Positions 43,803-54,571 of a stretch of DNA of 64,000 nucleotides are shown here, piece after piece (position 1 is the first letter of the stretch; each line of letters begins with the position of its first letter). This DNA comes from Stenocarpella maydis. Its lineage: Eukaryota; Ascomycota; Sordariomycetes; Diaporthales; Diaporthaceae. Below the pieces are notes generated by a model. The model made no database searches, was not told the DNA's origin, and saw only the letters and a list, made by a program, of their open reading frames with translations. The position numbers and the translations under genes are program-made. The stretch lies in the NCBI GenBank assembly GCA_002270565.1, contig NQMI01000042.1, positions 124,001-188,000 of the forward strand, given 5' to 3'.

Positions 43803-43838
43803 CAGCTGACGCCAGCTGGCACCAGCTGGTGCCAGCTG
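43803..43838. repeat. Four CAGCTG palindromes at exact 10-bp spacing
   Basis: CAGCTG begins at 43803, 43813, 43823 and 43833. The last three sit in the longer context CCAGCTGG. The spacing equals about one helical turn, so all copies face the same side of the DNA. CAGCTG is an E-box core bound by some bHLH factors; a regulatory role is only a suggestion. Confidence 0.7.
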
Positions 43839-44237
43839 GGCGTGCTGTACCCAGTTGCACTGCCCTGAAGCACCACAACATCGAACCCCTCACCCGCCCC
43901 GCCCACTTCTCACCTGGGCACACACCCGACGGCCAAACATAGTCCGTGATACGTCCCACCACCTCAGCGCAACTCGACGGAGTTGGGCATGCAAGGCATT
44001 GGAGGCATCCCACTCCCTCCCGCTATCCTGTGATTCTTACGGCTTGGATCTCACTGATCTTCAGGGGCTGCCGGGAGGTCGCGCAAGTGACGCACTGGAT
44101 GCACTCGGGAAACCGGCGGGCTGGCCAGCCGCGCGAACCACTTGGCGCCCAGCACTTGGCACTCTGCCCATCGACCCGGCTCATTTCTCCCTCGCCCGTT
44201 CTTTTTTTTTTTGCAGTTGCCGCTCCCGGCGCATGGC

Positions 44238-44332
44238 AGCCAGACAGCCAGACAGCCAGACAGCCAGACAGCCAGACAGCCAGACAGCCAGACAGCCAGA
44301 CAGCCAGACAGCCAGACAGCCAGACAGCCAGA
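44238..44332. repeat. 8-bp tandem repeat (about 12 copies)
   Basis: Unit CAGCCAGA repeated about 12 times without variation over roughly 95 bp. There are no spacers, so it is a minisatellite and not a CRISPR array. Confidence 0.9.
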
Positions 44333-44953
44333 GAGGCCAGTGCTCTAGATGGGCAATGCCTCGCTGCGAGATCCGGGGCGCCGCAGCTGGCAGCTTGGCG
44401 ACAGGACGCGCACCGCAGGCCGGGAGGGAGGGCAGTGGACGTGACACAGCCCGAAGCTAAAAGAAATCTTCCCTTCGACGGCTCGTCGAGCCAAGGTGCT
44501 CGGCCAAGACGCGGCCAAGCGGGCCAAGCGCGTAGTACGCCTCCAATGCTACCGCTGGGCGGCCCTTCTCTCCTTTGTTGTTGGTCCTCCTGGCCCTTTC
44601 TGGTTCCATGGACCGGCACACCAAGGTCGTCTCACGGCTGTCAAATACGATTGCCCAGGAACCCGGCCCCCTGAGTTTGCGCGGCGGCAATACGTGTGCG
44701 TCCATGGCTTGGGCGCTTGGCTGATGATGGCCATCGGCCGAGTCCCTCTCTCTAATCTTTATCTTCCACTGCTGCAAGGCACAGTGCACTGTAGATGATA
44801 CCCTCCTCTCACCATCTGCCTTGTTTTGCCTGTTTTTCTTCCACAACAGCACTCGTACACCCTCCCCTTTCGTCGTTTCTACTGCCAGCCGCTCTTTGAC
44901 CATCTGTAGCCCTGCCCTCAGCCTCGCTACCCGCAGCAGTTGCTGTAGTAAAC

Positions 44954-46559
44954 ATGTCACCACGCTCGTTCTTCCTCCTAAAATGTCTCTCCATGGTCGG
45001 GGTTGTGTCGGCTGCACTGGATGTGGACCTCAACGATCCCCGTAAGGACATCTCGCGGCAGACTGCCTGCCTGGCTGCCCACTGCGACTTTCCAGCTGAC
45101 ACTCACGCACAGAGTCCATCAGAGATAACGCAGCTCTGGTAGCATACGACCTCCTGACCTTCTACAAGGGCAACCAGTCTGGCCAGATTCCTGGGATCCT
45201 GCCAGGCCCACCTCCTGATGGCGACTATTACTGGTGGCAAGGTGGTGCGATGTGGGGAGCGCTGGTCGACTACTGGCACTACACGGGCGACTCGTCGTAC
45301 GTGAACACGACCACCGAGTCCCTGCTGTTCCAGACTGGCCCTCGCAATAACTACATGCCGCCAAACTGGACCGCCTCCCTCGGAAACGACGACCAGGCCT
45401 TTTGGGCGTTGAGTACGATGGCTGCCGCCGAGGTGCGGTTTCCCGACCCGCCCAAGGACGACGACCGGCAGTGGCTGGCCCTCACCCAGGCCGTCTTCAA
45501 CACGCAGGCACACCCAGACCGGCACGACGAGACGTGCAACGGCGGTTTGAGATGGCAGATTCCTCCCAGCAACAACGGGTATAACTACAAGAACAGTGGG
45601 TCCTGCTCCACATTATCCATCCAATGTAACCCCCGCAAGCTAGTGACTAACACCGCGGCCCAGCCATCGCCAACGCCTGCTTCTTCAACATCGGCGCCCG
45701 CCTTGCTCGCTACACCTCCAACACCACCTACTACTCGTGGGCGTTCGACACGTACGACTGGCTCAAGAGGGTGCAGTACATCGACGCCGACTACAATGTC
45801 TACGACGGCGCACACGTGTACCACAACTGCACCGACATCAACAAGGCCCAGTTCTCGTACAACTCGGGCATGCTGCTCCAGGGCGCGGCCTTCATGTACA
45901 ACTGGACCAGGTCGCAGACGGACAACGCGACGCTGAGCCAGCAGGAGGCGGCCTTCTGGGAGTCGGAGGTGCGGGGGCTCGTGAACGGCACGCTGCGGGT
46001 CTTCTTCCCGGACGGCATCGCGCACGAGCCGGCGTGCGAGGACGTGGGGACCTGCACGAGCGACATGCTGAGCTTCAAGGGCTACGTGGCGCGGTGGATG
46101 GCCGTGACGGCGCAGCTGGCGCCCTTCACGCGCTCCTCCATCATGCCGGCGCTGCGGTCCAGCGCCCAGGCCGCGGTGCGCACGTGCACGGGCGGCGGCA
46201 ACGGCCGCATGTGCGGCTTCAAGTGGCACCAGAGCGAGTGGGACGGCAGCACCGGCGCGGGCCAGCAGATGAACGTGCTCGCCACCATGACGAGCCTGCT
46301 CATGACGGACAACGAGATCACGGGCGACCGCGCCGGCGGCTCCGGCGGGGCCCCCATCACCAACGCGACGGGTGGCACCAGCGCGGGTGACTCGGCGGCC
46401 GGGTACGGCGACGAGAGGCCGTGGGAGGAGTTTTACGAGCCCATCACGACGGGGGACAAGGCCGGCGCCGCGATCCTGACCATCATCCTGGTGGGCTTCC
46501 TCACGGCGGGGTGCGTGTGGGTCAGCCTGGAGGAGGGCTTCGGCATCGGCAGGTGGTAG
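44954..46559 (+). CDS. Glycoside hydrolase family 76 protein (endo-alpha-1,6-mannanase-like, DFG5/DCW1 type)
   Basis: Exons 44954-45041, 45113-45595 and 45664-46559 join in frame to 488 residues through GT-AG introns of 71 and 68 nt. A signal peptide (FFLLKCLSMVGVVSAALD) is followed by the GH76 domain: SIRDNAALVAYDLLTFYKGN, YYWWQGGAMWGALVDYWHYT, the catalytic Asp pair in LGNDDQAFW, the CNGGLRWQI block, and FSYNSGMLLQGAAFMY. There are many Cys and N-glycosylation sequons. The C-terminus has a Gly/Thr/Ser-rich stretch and a hydrophobic segment (AAILTIILVGFLTAGCVWV) followed by a short charged tail, fitting membrane or GPI anchoring. Yeast relatives act on GPI glycans and help attach mannoproteins to the wall; the same cell-wall role is expected here. 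Confidence 0.93.
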
Positions 46560-47624
46560 GCTGTGGTGGTGGTGGTGGTGGTGGTGGTAGTGGTGTTGGT
46601 GTAGATTGCATGTGATTTGACTGGCCTTCTCCCGCGGGTGAAGGGTGGAGTTTGGGAGCCTGGGAGTTTGGTGCGCGCCCCCTCTGTGGAGCAGGGGCGA
46701 GACAAGCAGTGTGTACTTCACGGCCGCAACTTGCGAGTTGTAACAACAGGGCATTCGATGTGGGACATTTTTCTTGGTGTTAACGAGCTACACTCATACC
46801 CTTTTTCTTGTACGAGCGGTAATCCGCAGGCCAGATAAACAGAAAAGGACCTGTTTGATCCCACCTTTACCTGTGCTACTGATGCATGCACCTATGGGAC
46901 CATCCGTTCGCATGTGACACGTACGCCGCGGAGCTGTCACAGGGCCTACGCGAACCCTGCCGTGAGACCAAGTTTAGCGCCGCGGCTGGCTCTGGTGCAC
47001 AAACGTCAAGGCGCTGGGGTGATCGGCGTCGGCACGTGTGGCCTGGGTTGGGTGACTTGCTGCTGACTTGAAAGTTGGGCTCCGGAAAGGGTGAGTTGGT
47101 AAAAAAAAAAAAAAAAAAAAAAGAGGAAGAAGAAAAAAGACGGGACGACGGAGCCGTGTGGTTCCTCCACAGCACTCCGCTCAGCCACATACGGTATATC
47201 CATCCCTAAACATCACCCGGATCTCCTTGGGACCTCCTCACGGATCCTGCCTGCGAAGATGGGGCCGGGTTTACAGCAAGCAGGGGGAAGACGGGGACGA
47301 AGCGCGACAGACAGGTGCCGTCGTAGCCAAACCCCCGTGTCTAGTGTAGCTCCGAGCGAGTCAAGCAGGGGGGCGGTTGTGCGACGGCGCCAGCCCGAGG
47401 ACGGGCGACATGACCAACGGACACATCGGGAGGAGCGTGGCCCGGGCTTTTTGAACAATGTGTTTATTCGGCACCGACTGGTGACGGGGTCGAATGGACA
47501 AGGCACGCTACACAGACTCTGCTTCCAAGAATGACGGGAGCGGATGTCCCTGTGTGCATGCGATCTGAGCAGCCGGGTTCTCATTGGTCCTACTGCATGC
47601 GATACCTTGGTGTGATATCTAACC
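46560..47624. other. Spacer with GGT and poly-A tracts
   Basis: About 1.1 kb between converging genes. A TGG/GGT microsatellite lies at about 46564-46590, just after the GH76 stop, and an A-run of over 20 bp at about 47101-47122. No gene is supported. Confidence 0.6.
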
Positions 47625-48906
47625 TCATGCCATCAGGGCGATGTGTTTGAGCTCGCTGCAAAAATAGGTTAGCACGACGGGGCCGGCGAGTGGTGCGCGG
47701 CGGGGGTGGAAACTCACTTCTGGACCTGCTCCCCGACCTTCATCGCAGGGTACTCGACGTCGGCGCCCTCGTCCCTCCCCAGGTTCAGCTGCTCCAGCCT
47801 CAGGGCCCTCGCCTTGTCCGCCAGCTCGGGGATGGGCCTGAGGTCGAAGTCGCTCGCGAGGTGCCAGAAGAAGGTGCTCGATATGCGGATGAGCGGCCGG
47901 CCCGGCAGCTCCCTCCTCCTCCTCTCGATGGTCTCGATGGTCCTGTCGTTGACGACCACCTCGTGGTAGCCCGCCTTGACGAGCCCGCCCGTGACGTGCT
48001 CGAGCTGCTTGCCGGCCTGCACGAGGAGGTAGTTGCCCGGGGGGATCTTGACGGCGATGCGCCTGCCCGTGTTGCGGGCCCAGATGTGCAGGCCCGGGTA
48101 GCGCGAGCGGCCGTGGATGGTGAGGAAGTTGAGGTCGGTGTGGAACCCGGCCAGGATGGTGTCCTTGTCGCCGTACCGGACGAGGTCTGATGCCGTCGGC
48201 GCGAGGATGTGGGGCCCGTACCGCCCTGCGTCGGTGAAGGTCGACTCCGGGATCCCCAGGCCGGCTGCTGCCATCGCTGCCAGGCCGGATACGCTGCAGT
48301 GTCGCGTGGCATCAGTCACAGGCACCCATGATACACACACGGCAAGGGAAAGGCAGCAGCCCCCACTCACGCCCTCTTCATCGAGCTGCCCCACAGGTCC
48401 ATGGTCGGCGTCCACCGCTCGCGGATGTGCGGCGCCTCGGGCACGACGTTTGCGGCGTTCAGGCCGGGGAACCGCGTCTCGTACGGCGGGGCCTCGCTCA
48501 TCTTCCAGAAGAAGCGGCACTTTGGGTCCGGGTTGTGGCCCATGATGTCGAGGGGCCGCTGGTCGGGCGCCAGGCGGCGGATGACGTCCAGGCACGGCTC
48601 GTCGACGGCGCACTTTGGCTTCTCGGTGTTCTCGAGCGTGGCGCCGATCTGGTAGCTGAGCTCCGGCCGCTCGTCCCGGCGCAGCTGCTCGGCCGGCTGC
48701 GCGAAGTAGTCCTCGAGCAGGTCCAGGAACCCCTCGTTGTCCTCGGGCGAGACGCGGCTGTCGTGCAGCACCAGCGCGCCGTACGTGATGAGCGCCTCGG
48801 CCGCCTTGCGGCACTCGGCCACCGCCGCGGGGGAGTCGTGGGGCGAGTTGAGGAACACATCCAGGTCCACTATCGGGAGGTCCATTGATGCTTCGTGCGT
48901 TGCCAT
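47625..48906 (-). CDS. 2-oxoglutarate/Fe(II)-dependent oxygenase (isopenicillin-N-synthase-like)
   Basis: Exons 48906-48371, 48293-47718 and 47655-47625 join in frame to 380 residues through GT-AG introns of 77 and 62 nt. The start is placed at MATHEASMDLPIVDLDVFLN; an in-frame ATG at 48990 would add 28 residues including nine Gln from a CAG tract, which looks like leader sequence. The N-terminal domain carries the DLPIVDLDVF opening of this family. The jelly-roll core has GFHTDLNFLTIHG (metal ligands His and Asp), LEHVTGG (third His ligand) and RPLIRISSTFF (2-oxoglutarate-binding Arg-x-Ser). Such enzymes hydroxylate, desaturate or cyclise small molecules in the cytosol. The substrate is not known and no biosynthetic cluster surrounds it. 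Confidence 0.9.
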
Positions 48907-48941
48907 CCTGGGCGGCCGTCTGTCTCTCAGGGTCGGTACGT

Positions 48942-48974
<33 letters not shown>

Positions 48975-49831
48975 TGTCGTGTTCTTTCAAGGTCCGACAA
49001 CTCGTCCACGGGTGGTGTGTCGGCTGTTACACCAGGTATTTTTATGTTGACACGACTTTGAACCCTGAGGATTGGAAATTCACATGGCATGAGTCGATGA
49101 GTCGATGGCCCGCCGGCGCCTGTGCCAGAAGAGGGAGGTGCCTTGTGACAATATCCCATGATCCTGGCGTCGCTAACCTCTTCTGGCATCACCGTGTCCT
49201 CGGACGGTCTTGGCCTCACGGTCCTCGCCGACAGCCGCCTGTGCAGGGTTAACAACGCAACTTGGACACGGCTTTCCACTGGCATGTTTCTGTTAGCACC
49301 CCAACACGGCAGCCATCTCCCAAGGTTGTTCGAGGCAGACGACGACCTTGAAGACAATAATAGACTTGTGTTATGCTGTCTATGGCCTCCTTACGAGATA
49401 ACTAAGGCCGGGTTGTGTCAATGCCGCCCTAATGTCACATCGACTGTGCCAAGCACGGTGTCTTGACAAGGCTGGGGCTCACTTGAAAATTGGCACTGTT
49501 CCACTGCCCCCGGATATCGTCATGTCCATGGTTTTTCTTATGCCACAGCGCCCTCCAGCCGTCAGCCCGTGCCAGGCCGTAAACCCCATTGCAGGTGATT
49601 TTCCAGCTCCAGCTCATGGACGGTTCCAGACTCAAAATGCTGCCCGGACAACTCGCAGACGGCAGCGCAATTCCCTCAGGTCTCTCGATTCCCAGGTGCC
49701 TGTGTATTGTTAGCCCAGGACCCTCATGGATGATGTGATGATGCATCTGATACCAGGCTGACATCTCTTTGTGCAGGTCTACTGTTAAAAGGCCAGCACA
49801 ACATAATGATGGGTCCCTATCCAGTGAGAAC
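48907..49831. other. Spacer and putative leader of the dioxygenase gene
   Basis: About 925 bp. A GCT/CAG trinucleotide tract at about 48940-48966 lies in the probable 5' leader of the oxygenase gene. No gene is supported in the rest. Confidence 0.5.
48940..48966. repeat. CAG/GCT trinucleotide tract
   Basis: About nine GCT units on the plus strand. On the minus strand it would encode poly-Gln if the upstream ATG at 48990 were used as start. Confidence 0.8.
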
Positions 49832-51304
49832 TTACAAATTAGAACATTTACGGCGACCATCTCTCTCTGCCAAGATCTCGCTGGCCCAGACGTCGGCGAG
49901 CATGCAGCCGCGAGCGCCGGGCAGGGGGGGGGTTCCCAAGGCTATGGATCACGTGTCTGGCATCCAAGGTGTTGAAAGTTCTGTCCCAGGAGCCGGCGGC
50001 AAGGCGGACCCAGTGCAGAACCAACACTGGGAGAATATTGTCGGGGCGGGGGAGCAGCCACGTTGATGTCAGCACATCAAGGTCGGCCTCGGTCGTGCCC
50101 AGGCGCTTCAGCTCCACATACTTTCAAGGCCGGCCAACGACGTGCGTTGAAGAGGCTCGGCATCCCACTGCACCAATGACCGCTGTCGATGATGATGCAC
50201 TCCAGCGCCGGCGAGCTGCAGCAGTGGTCAAAGAAGTCCCTCAGCGCTCGGGCGGCCGGCGCTCCCAGGGGAGGCCACCAGGGTGATGATGGGTGGATCT
50301 CGAACCTGAAGGACTGCAGGTCTCTCAGACCAAGCCTGAGCTCCCAGGGAAGGGGGGCCGAGAAGCTGAGGTACGACGCCGGACGCAATGTTGGCGAGAG
50401 CTGCATGTTTACCGACCTGATGGATTTCCCCCCACGGAAGAGCTCCGACACGATGTCCGGGATGACATGGACGACATCGGGCCCCCGAACCTCACCGAGC
50501 GGCATGCGCCATTGGGAGAGGCTGCGGAATAACGCCCGGTTGGTCGAGATGTCTAGGTGCCGAAGCCAGTTCGAAAATCGATCTCCCCAGTGCGTGGTCT
50601 CCCATTCGGTCATGTCAAGGTGCGTGGCGTTCTTCAGCTCTGCCAGCGCTGCTGCGACCCTGGGGGGCGAAAACTCCTCGGGCGACCAAAACCTGCTGCT
50701 CTCGGAAGTTGTGAGCATACTGGCTGTGTCCGTCCACCAGGATGTCGATGAGTTCGGCCTCTTGGCTACTAAAGCTAGATGGGTCTTCCATGTCCATATA
50801 TTTGCGCCATGCCCTGAGAATCCCCTGGGCCTTGGGCATCATCTCGCCGCTCTCCGGGGCGTATTTTTCGAGTTGCTCTATGTGGTACTTGGCGAAACGA
50901 TCGAAACTGCCTGCCAGATAGCTGTCGTACTGCGCGATGCAGATCTCTACGGCCTGTACTCCTTGCTGGAATCGCGAATTACTGCACATGGCTTCGAATC
51001 GGAGGGTAGAGCCTGCCGAGAGGTTGACTCTAATCTGGTCGACCAGATGTGTCGCATTTTCTTTGAACCAACGGCATGTTAGCCGGATATTTTTGATGTT
51101 TTCATCCTGCATCTCAGAGAACTCCCACACTGTGTGGTCAAGCTTGTCGATCCATGTGTCTCTGCCGGAAAAACAATGAAAGATGTGTTGGAGGACCTCG
51201 TTCGGGAGGTCGTATATGGTGACGGCAGTGCTGGCAGGCACGAGGACGGCCACGTTGTCGGGCTCAGGCTGCAAATACTGGACGGAGGTTGTCGAAGACA
51301 TCAT
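49832..51304 (-). pseudogene. F-box/leucine-rich protein with three one-base frameshifts
   Basis: From 51304 the first frame gives an F-box (AVTIYDLPNEVLQHIFHCF) and LTCRWFKENATHLVDQIRV, up to GHSQYAHN. A second frame continues with SSRFWSPEEFSPPRVAAALA ... LFNARRWPALK. A third gives YVELKRLGTTEADLDVLTST ... ARHVIHSLG. A fourth, after a run of nine C, would give LADVWASEILAERDGRRKCS and a stop at 49832-49834. Each shift is relieved by dropping one base, near 50711, 50130 and in the homopolymer near 49924-49932. No splice sites explain them. The gene is either a recent pseudogene or an intact gene damaged by homopolymer errors in the assembly. If intact it would be an SCF substrate receptor of about 490 residues. 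Confidence 0.75.
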
Positions 51305-52475
51305 GTCCTATGTAGGTTGCTCGAAAGAGAGAAAAGGTCAAAAACAGGATCATCAGGGTGTGCCGAGTTGGGGGGCTTTTCAAGTCCGCCCGGCCCCACC
51401 ACAGGCGAGAGGAGCAGAGCTTCATGTAGGTGCAGAGAAATTCGAAAGACCGAAATATCTATTCGCATCGCGGTATGGCATGTATTGACACTGTTTGTTA
51501 TGAAAACATAACCCTGCAAGGTCCCGCCATAGACCTAGGCTACTCGCGATGCGACAATACTTGGACGAGATAACAAGCTATGTGGACTTCGCGATACTGA
51601 CACACCTGTATTGTTTCATGGACATCAATAAGTATCCCGCCACTTTTCTCTCTCGCTCTCTCATGAAGTGATGGGAACACGCTTCCGCCATGGCATCTGT
51701 AATTTTCCACTAGCTCTCTACACTAAGATCACCACTGGACGCAGATCGGCTGTGGCAAGTTTATTATCGCGTCTCATTGATGGACTCTGTGAGTCTTTGG
51801 TAGACTCATTAGGCTGGATGTGATGCCGAACTCACTGCCTCCCTCTTATGCTCATTGACAGGGCTGATACCATGTCCAAGCAATGGGGTCTCGGCTCCTC
51901 AATGATTGTGATTTTGATCATTGGCTTCCATCATAGCTGTGGGGAAAATGTCTCCCAGATACCACAACGAAGTCTAAACCGAAGGGGAAATGTTCTGAAT
52001 GAAAAGGTTGTGGGGCTGAAAGTCTTGGATCGCTGTGACGGGATCACTAAAACTGGAGCTCACCTGGGCAATTTCGATGACATCAGTTGTTTTTCGCGCC
52101 TTCTTGTGTGGCTGTTTGTGTAGCCCTCTGCTTGAAGCAAACTCCGGCCCGCCTCTTGTACATAGTTAGACCTATGTGTATTACTGCAGCTGGGTGAAAA
52201 CATCAATACAAGATGCCAGACTAGAATGAGAGAAAACCAGACACCAGTATTTCGACGGAAGCATTTTGGATGACAAGGGGAAGGGCTTAGGTGGTGGCAC
52301 ACTTCGGATCGAAGCGCTGGTCGGCACCAGTCTAAAGAGAGGCAATAATAGCCCGTCTGGTCATATCATTCAGGACAACTGACTCACAGAAAAAAATATT
52401 GAATTCATTCATCCACAATTGGCTTACACCCCATTCTCCACATTTGTTTTTAATGTCATTTAGAGCAGCGTCAGT
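51305..52475. other. Spacer, nothing recognised
   Basis: About 1.2 kb of unique-looking sequence; a frame of 91 codons at 51848 has no motif. Confidence 0.5.
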
Positions 52476-53855
52476 TCATGCACGATACCCAGTCTCCTGC
52501 ACTTTTCTCAGCCCATAGCCCTCCACGGGCACCGCATTTGCTGGTGGCCCAAGACCGAGCGAGAAGAGCAGGACATGAAGCCTGGAGACCCAGAAAAGAT
52601 AGACGATCCAGAGCAGCACGGATATGCCCCACGAAGTCTCTGGGTTGACCAGACGCGGCATCCCCGGTGCCAACATCTGGGCTCGGTCAACCAGGGGTCT
52701 CATTTTAGTCTCGTGCCGTGAGAAGGCCGCAGGGAGGTCTTCGGGGTGCTGCAGGATGGCCCCGTCGAGGTTGTATGCACCGTTGAGGGCGAGGGTTGTG
52801 CCCATGCCAGACAGGGGTGAGGCACAGTAGCTAGGTGTTTCTAAGCTCAGTGGATGACCGATGGTTGGCTGTAGGGAGCCGCTAAACGTAGAACTCACCC
52901 AGCTTCGCCGACGAGAACGACCCTGCCCTTGCTCCATTTGTCCATCCGGACCTGCGCAACCATGTCGTAGCAGAAGTCCTTTGTCGCCATCATCTCCTTG
53001 ATGATCCTCTCAGATGCCCAGCCAGCATCACGGAAGTACTCCTCCATGATATCCTTCTGCGCCTGGACGGCATCTTGCCCCCCTGCCAGGCCGGGCGGTC
53101 TGTCGTCGTGGTCGTTGATGGCATGCATACACCGTCTTCCTGTCCCTCTGCTCGTCCGGCCGGACCATGATCCCTCTGCGCCCGGGGGCCTGGAGCCAAC
53201 GGCGCCAATGGGAGTCGGTCTTGCCCCTTGGCATGCTGAAGAAGGCCATGTACATGCCTAGCCTCATCGCGCGGGCCTCCTCGCCGTCGCTACCCTAGAC
53301 CGTACTCCGTGTCCGATTCTGCAGCCCATCCACACCGACCACCATGGCAAAACTTTGGCTCTTCGCGCTCTTTGCAAAATGCACATCAACCTTGTCCCCG
53401 GACTCCTTGATCTCGTCCAGGTAGTCCTCAAACAGATACTCGATACCTTTCCCACCGTCTCTTACAACCTCGAGGCTAACATCCTTGCTCCTTCTCCAGA
53501 GCAGCTCGGATAACCGCCCCCTCAAGATCTCAATGTCACCGGTGGGGGTCTGATACTTCCCACTCTTGTCGGCCGCAAAGTGCGACCAGACAACTTTGTT
53601 GCTGTCGACGAACCACACGCCCTCCTCGCCCGTCGTGGAGGCCCTCACGGCACCCTCGAGGCCCAGGTGCCGGATGAGGGTCTCCCCACAACCGCGTATG
53701 TCGATGTTCTGACCATCTGTGCGCATTGTTGCGGACCGCTCCAGAATGGTGATGTGTGGTTTTTGTGAGGCACGTAGTGGGGAAAGAAGGAGGAAGGTAG
53801 CTAGGGCTCGGCCTGCTATCGAGCAGCCGACTGTGAGTATTTCCAGTGGTGTCAT
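52476..53855 (-). pseudogene. FAD-dependent monooxygenase, broken
   Basis: Order on the minus strand: dinucleotide-binding ILTVGCSIAGRALATFLL, RGRLSELLWRR, MVVGVDGLQNRTRS, HWRRWLQAPGRRGIMVRPD, YFRDAGWASERIIKEMMATK, then GRVVLVGEAG joined by a GT-AG intron (52898-52831) to YCASPLSGMGTTLALNGAYN. This is the group A (PHBH-fold) flavin monooxygenase layout. A C-terminal hydrophobic segment (ISVLLWIVYLFWVSRLHVLL) suggests membrane attachment. Lesions: an in-frame TAG at 53295-53297 where Trp is expected (TGG to TAG), and a one-base frameshift near 53128-53136 within VY...AINDHDDRPP. The FAD motif reads GEAG instead of GDAG. Two separate lesions favour a pseudogene. Confidence 0.82.
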
Positions 53856-54571
53856 TTTTCTGTGCGAGTTTTATTTTGAATACGCTATAAGGATTGGAGT
53901 GATGATGTTACCAAGGACTGGTAAGTAGGAAGTTCCCAAGGCAGCCGGAAGGAGACATCGCGTGTAGAAGAGGTCATGTGAAGAGATATTTTATAGTCCA
54001 CCAAGCATGATGCCCTTTGGTGAGTCGAATAACCATATCGACATAAGACGGGCATGTATGAGACAGTGGCGCAGTCAGTAAGTGCAGGGATGAATTGGTT
54101 ACGAATTCCACAATTGATTCTAGCCTTGCCAGGCAGCGTGAGGAATACAAGCTTGACCCTGATAAGGTCATTCAATGCGTCGATTCGGAAATAGTTGCCC
54201 GAGAAACTAGAGGATGTCCCTCCTTGGCATGGATCTGAATAACTCCTCTGGACCGAAATGCAAATGCGAATGCGCAGTTGTGTCTGAACTCTCCCAGTCT
54301 TTCAAGGACTTGGAGAAACCGCTCAACAGTGCCCCCCACGGAGCATAAATAGCAGACATGGAGCATCCGTTGGAGGAATTGAAGCAAGGAGGTTGTCGCA
54401 GATACCTCTCTTCGTGATGTTCAACGAAAACGAGGGGCATCCCTAATATCACTCAATTATGTCCTGCAAACAACGGTCTGTGCAGGGCTCAGCTAGATAT
54501 TCTCCTTATTTGGGATCCTGGGCAGATGGTGTTTCAACTATCCAAAATGGAAGAAGCACGTCCCGCTCGGA
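53856..54571. other. Spacer, nothing recognised
   Basis: About 715 bp between two minus-strand genes; no motif-bearing frame. Confidence 0.5.

Larger units (their letters stand above)
43440..44953. other. Spacer with two unusual repeats
   Basis: About 1.5 kb before the GH76 gene. It contains the four-fold CAGCTG array at 43803-43838, a T-run near 44202-44213 and the 8-bp tandem repeat at 44238-44332. Frames across the tandem repeat (Ala-Arg-Gln-Pro-Asp-Ser-Gln-Thr in one sense, Leu-Trp-rich in the other) arise from the repeat itself. The last 150 bp, pyrimidine-rich, are probably the GH76 leader. Confidence 0.6.

Noticed and set aside
44238..44332. CRISPR-like regular repeat
   Set aside because: Uninterrupted 8-bp units without spacers; a minisatellite in a eukaryotic genome.
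44142..44350. Several overlapping frames over the 8-bp repeat
   Set aside because: An 8-bp unit is read in all three frames, so any strand gives open repeated peptides; no start context or homology.
45585..46754. 389-codon minus-strand frame over the GH76 gene
   Set aside because: Shadow frame containing poly-His from the GGT microsatellite; the plus strand carries the GH76 motifs.
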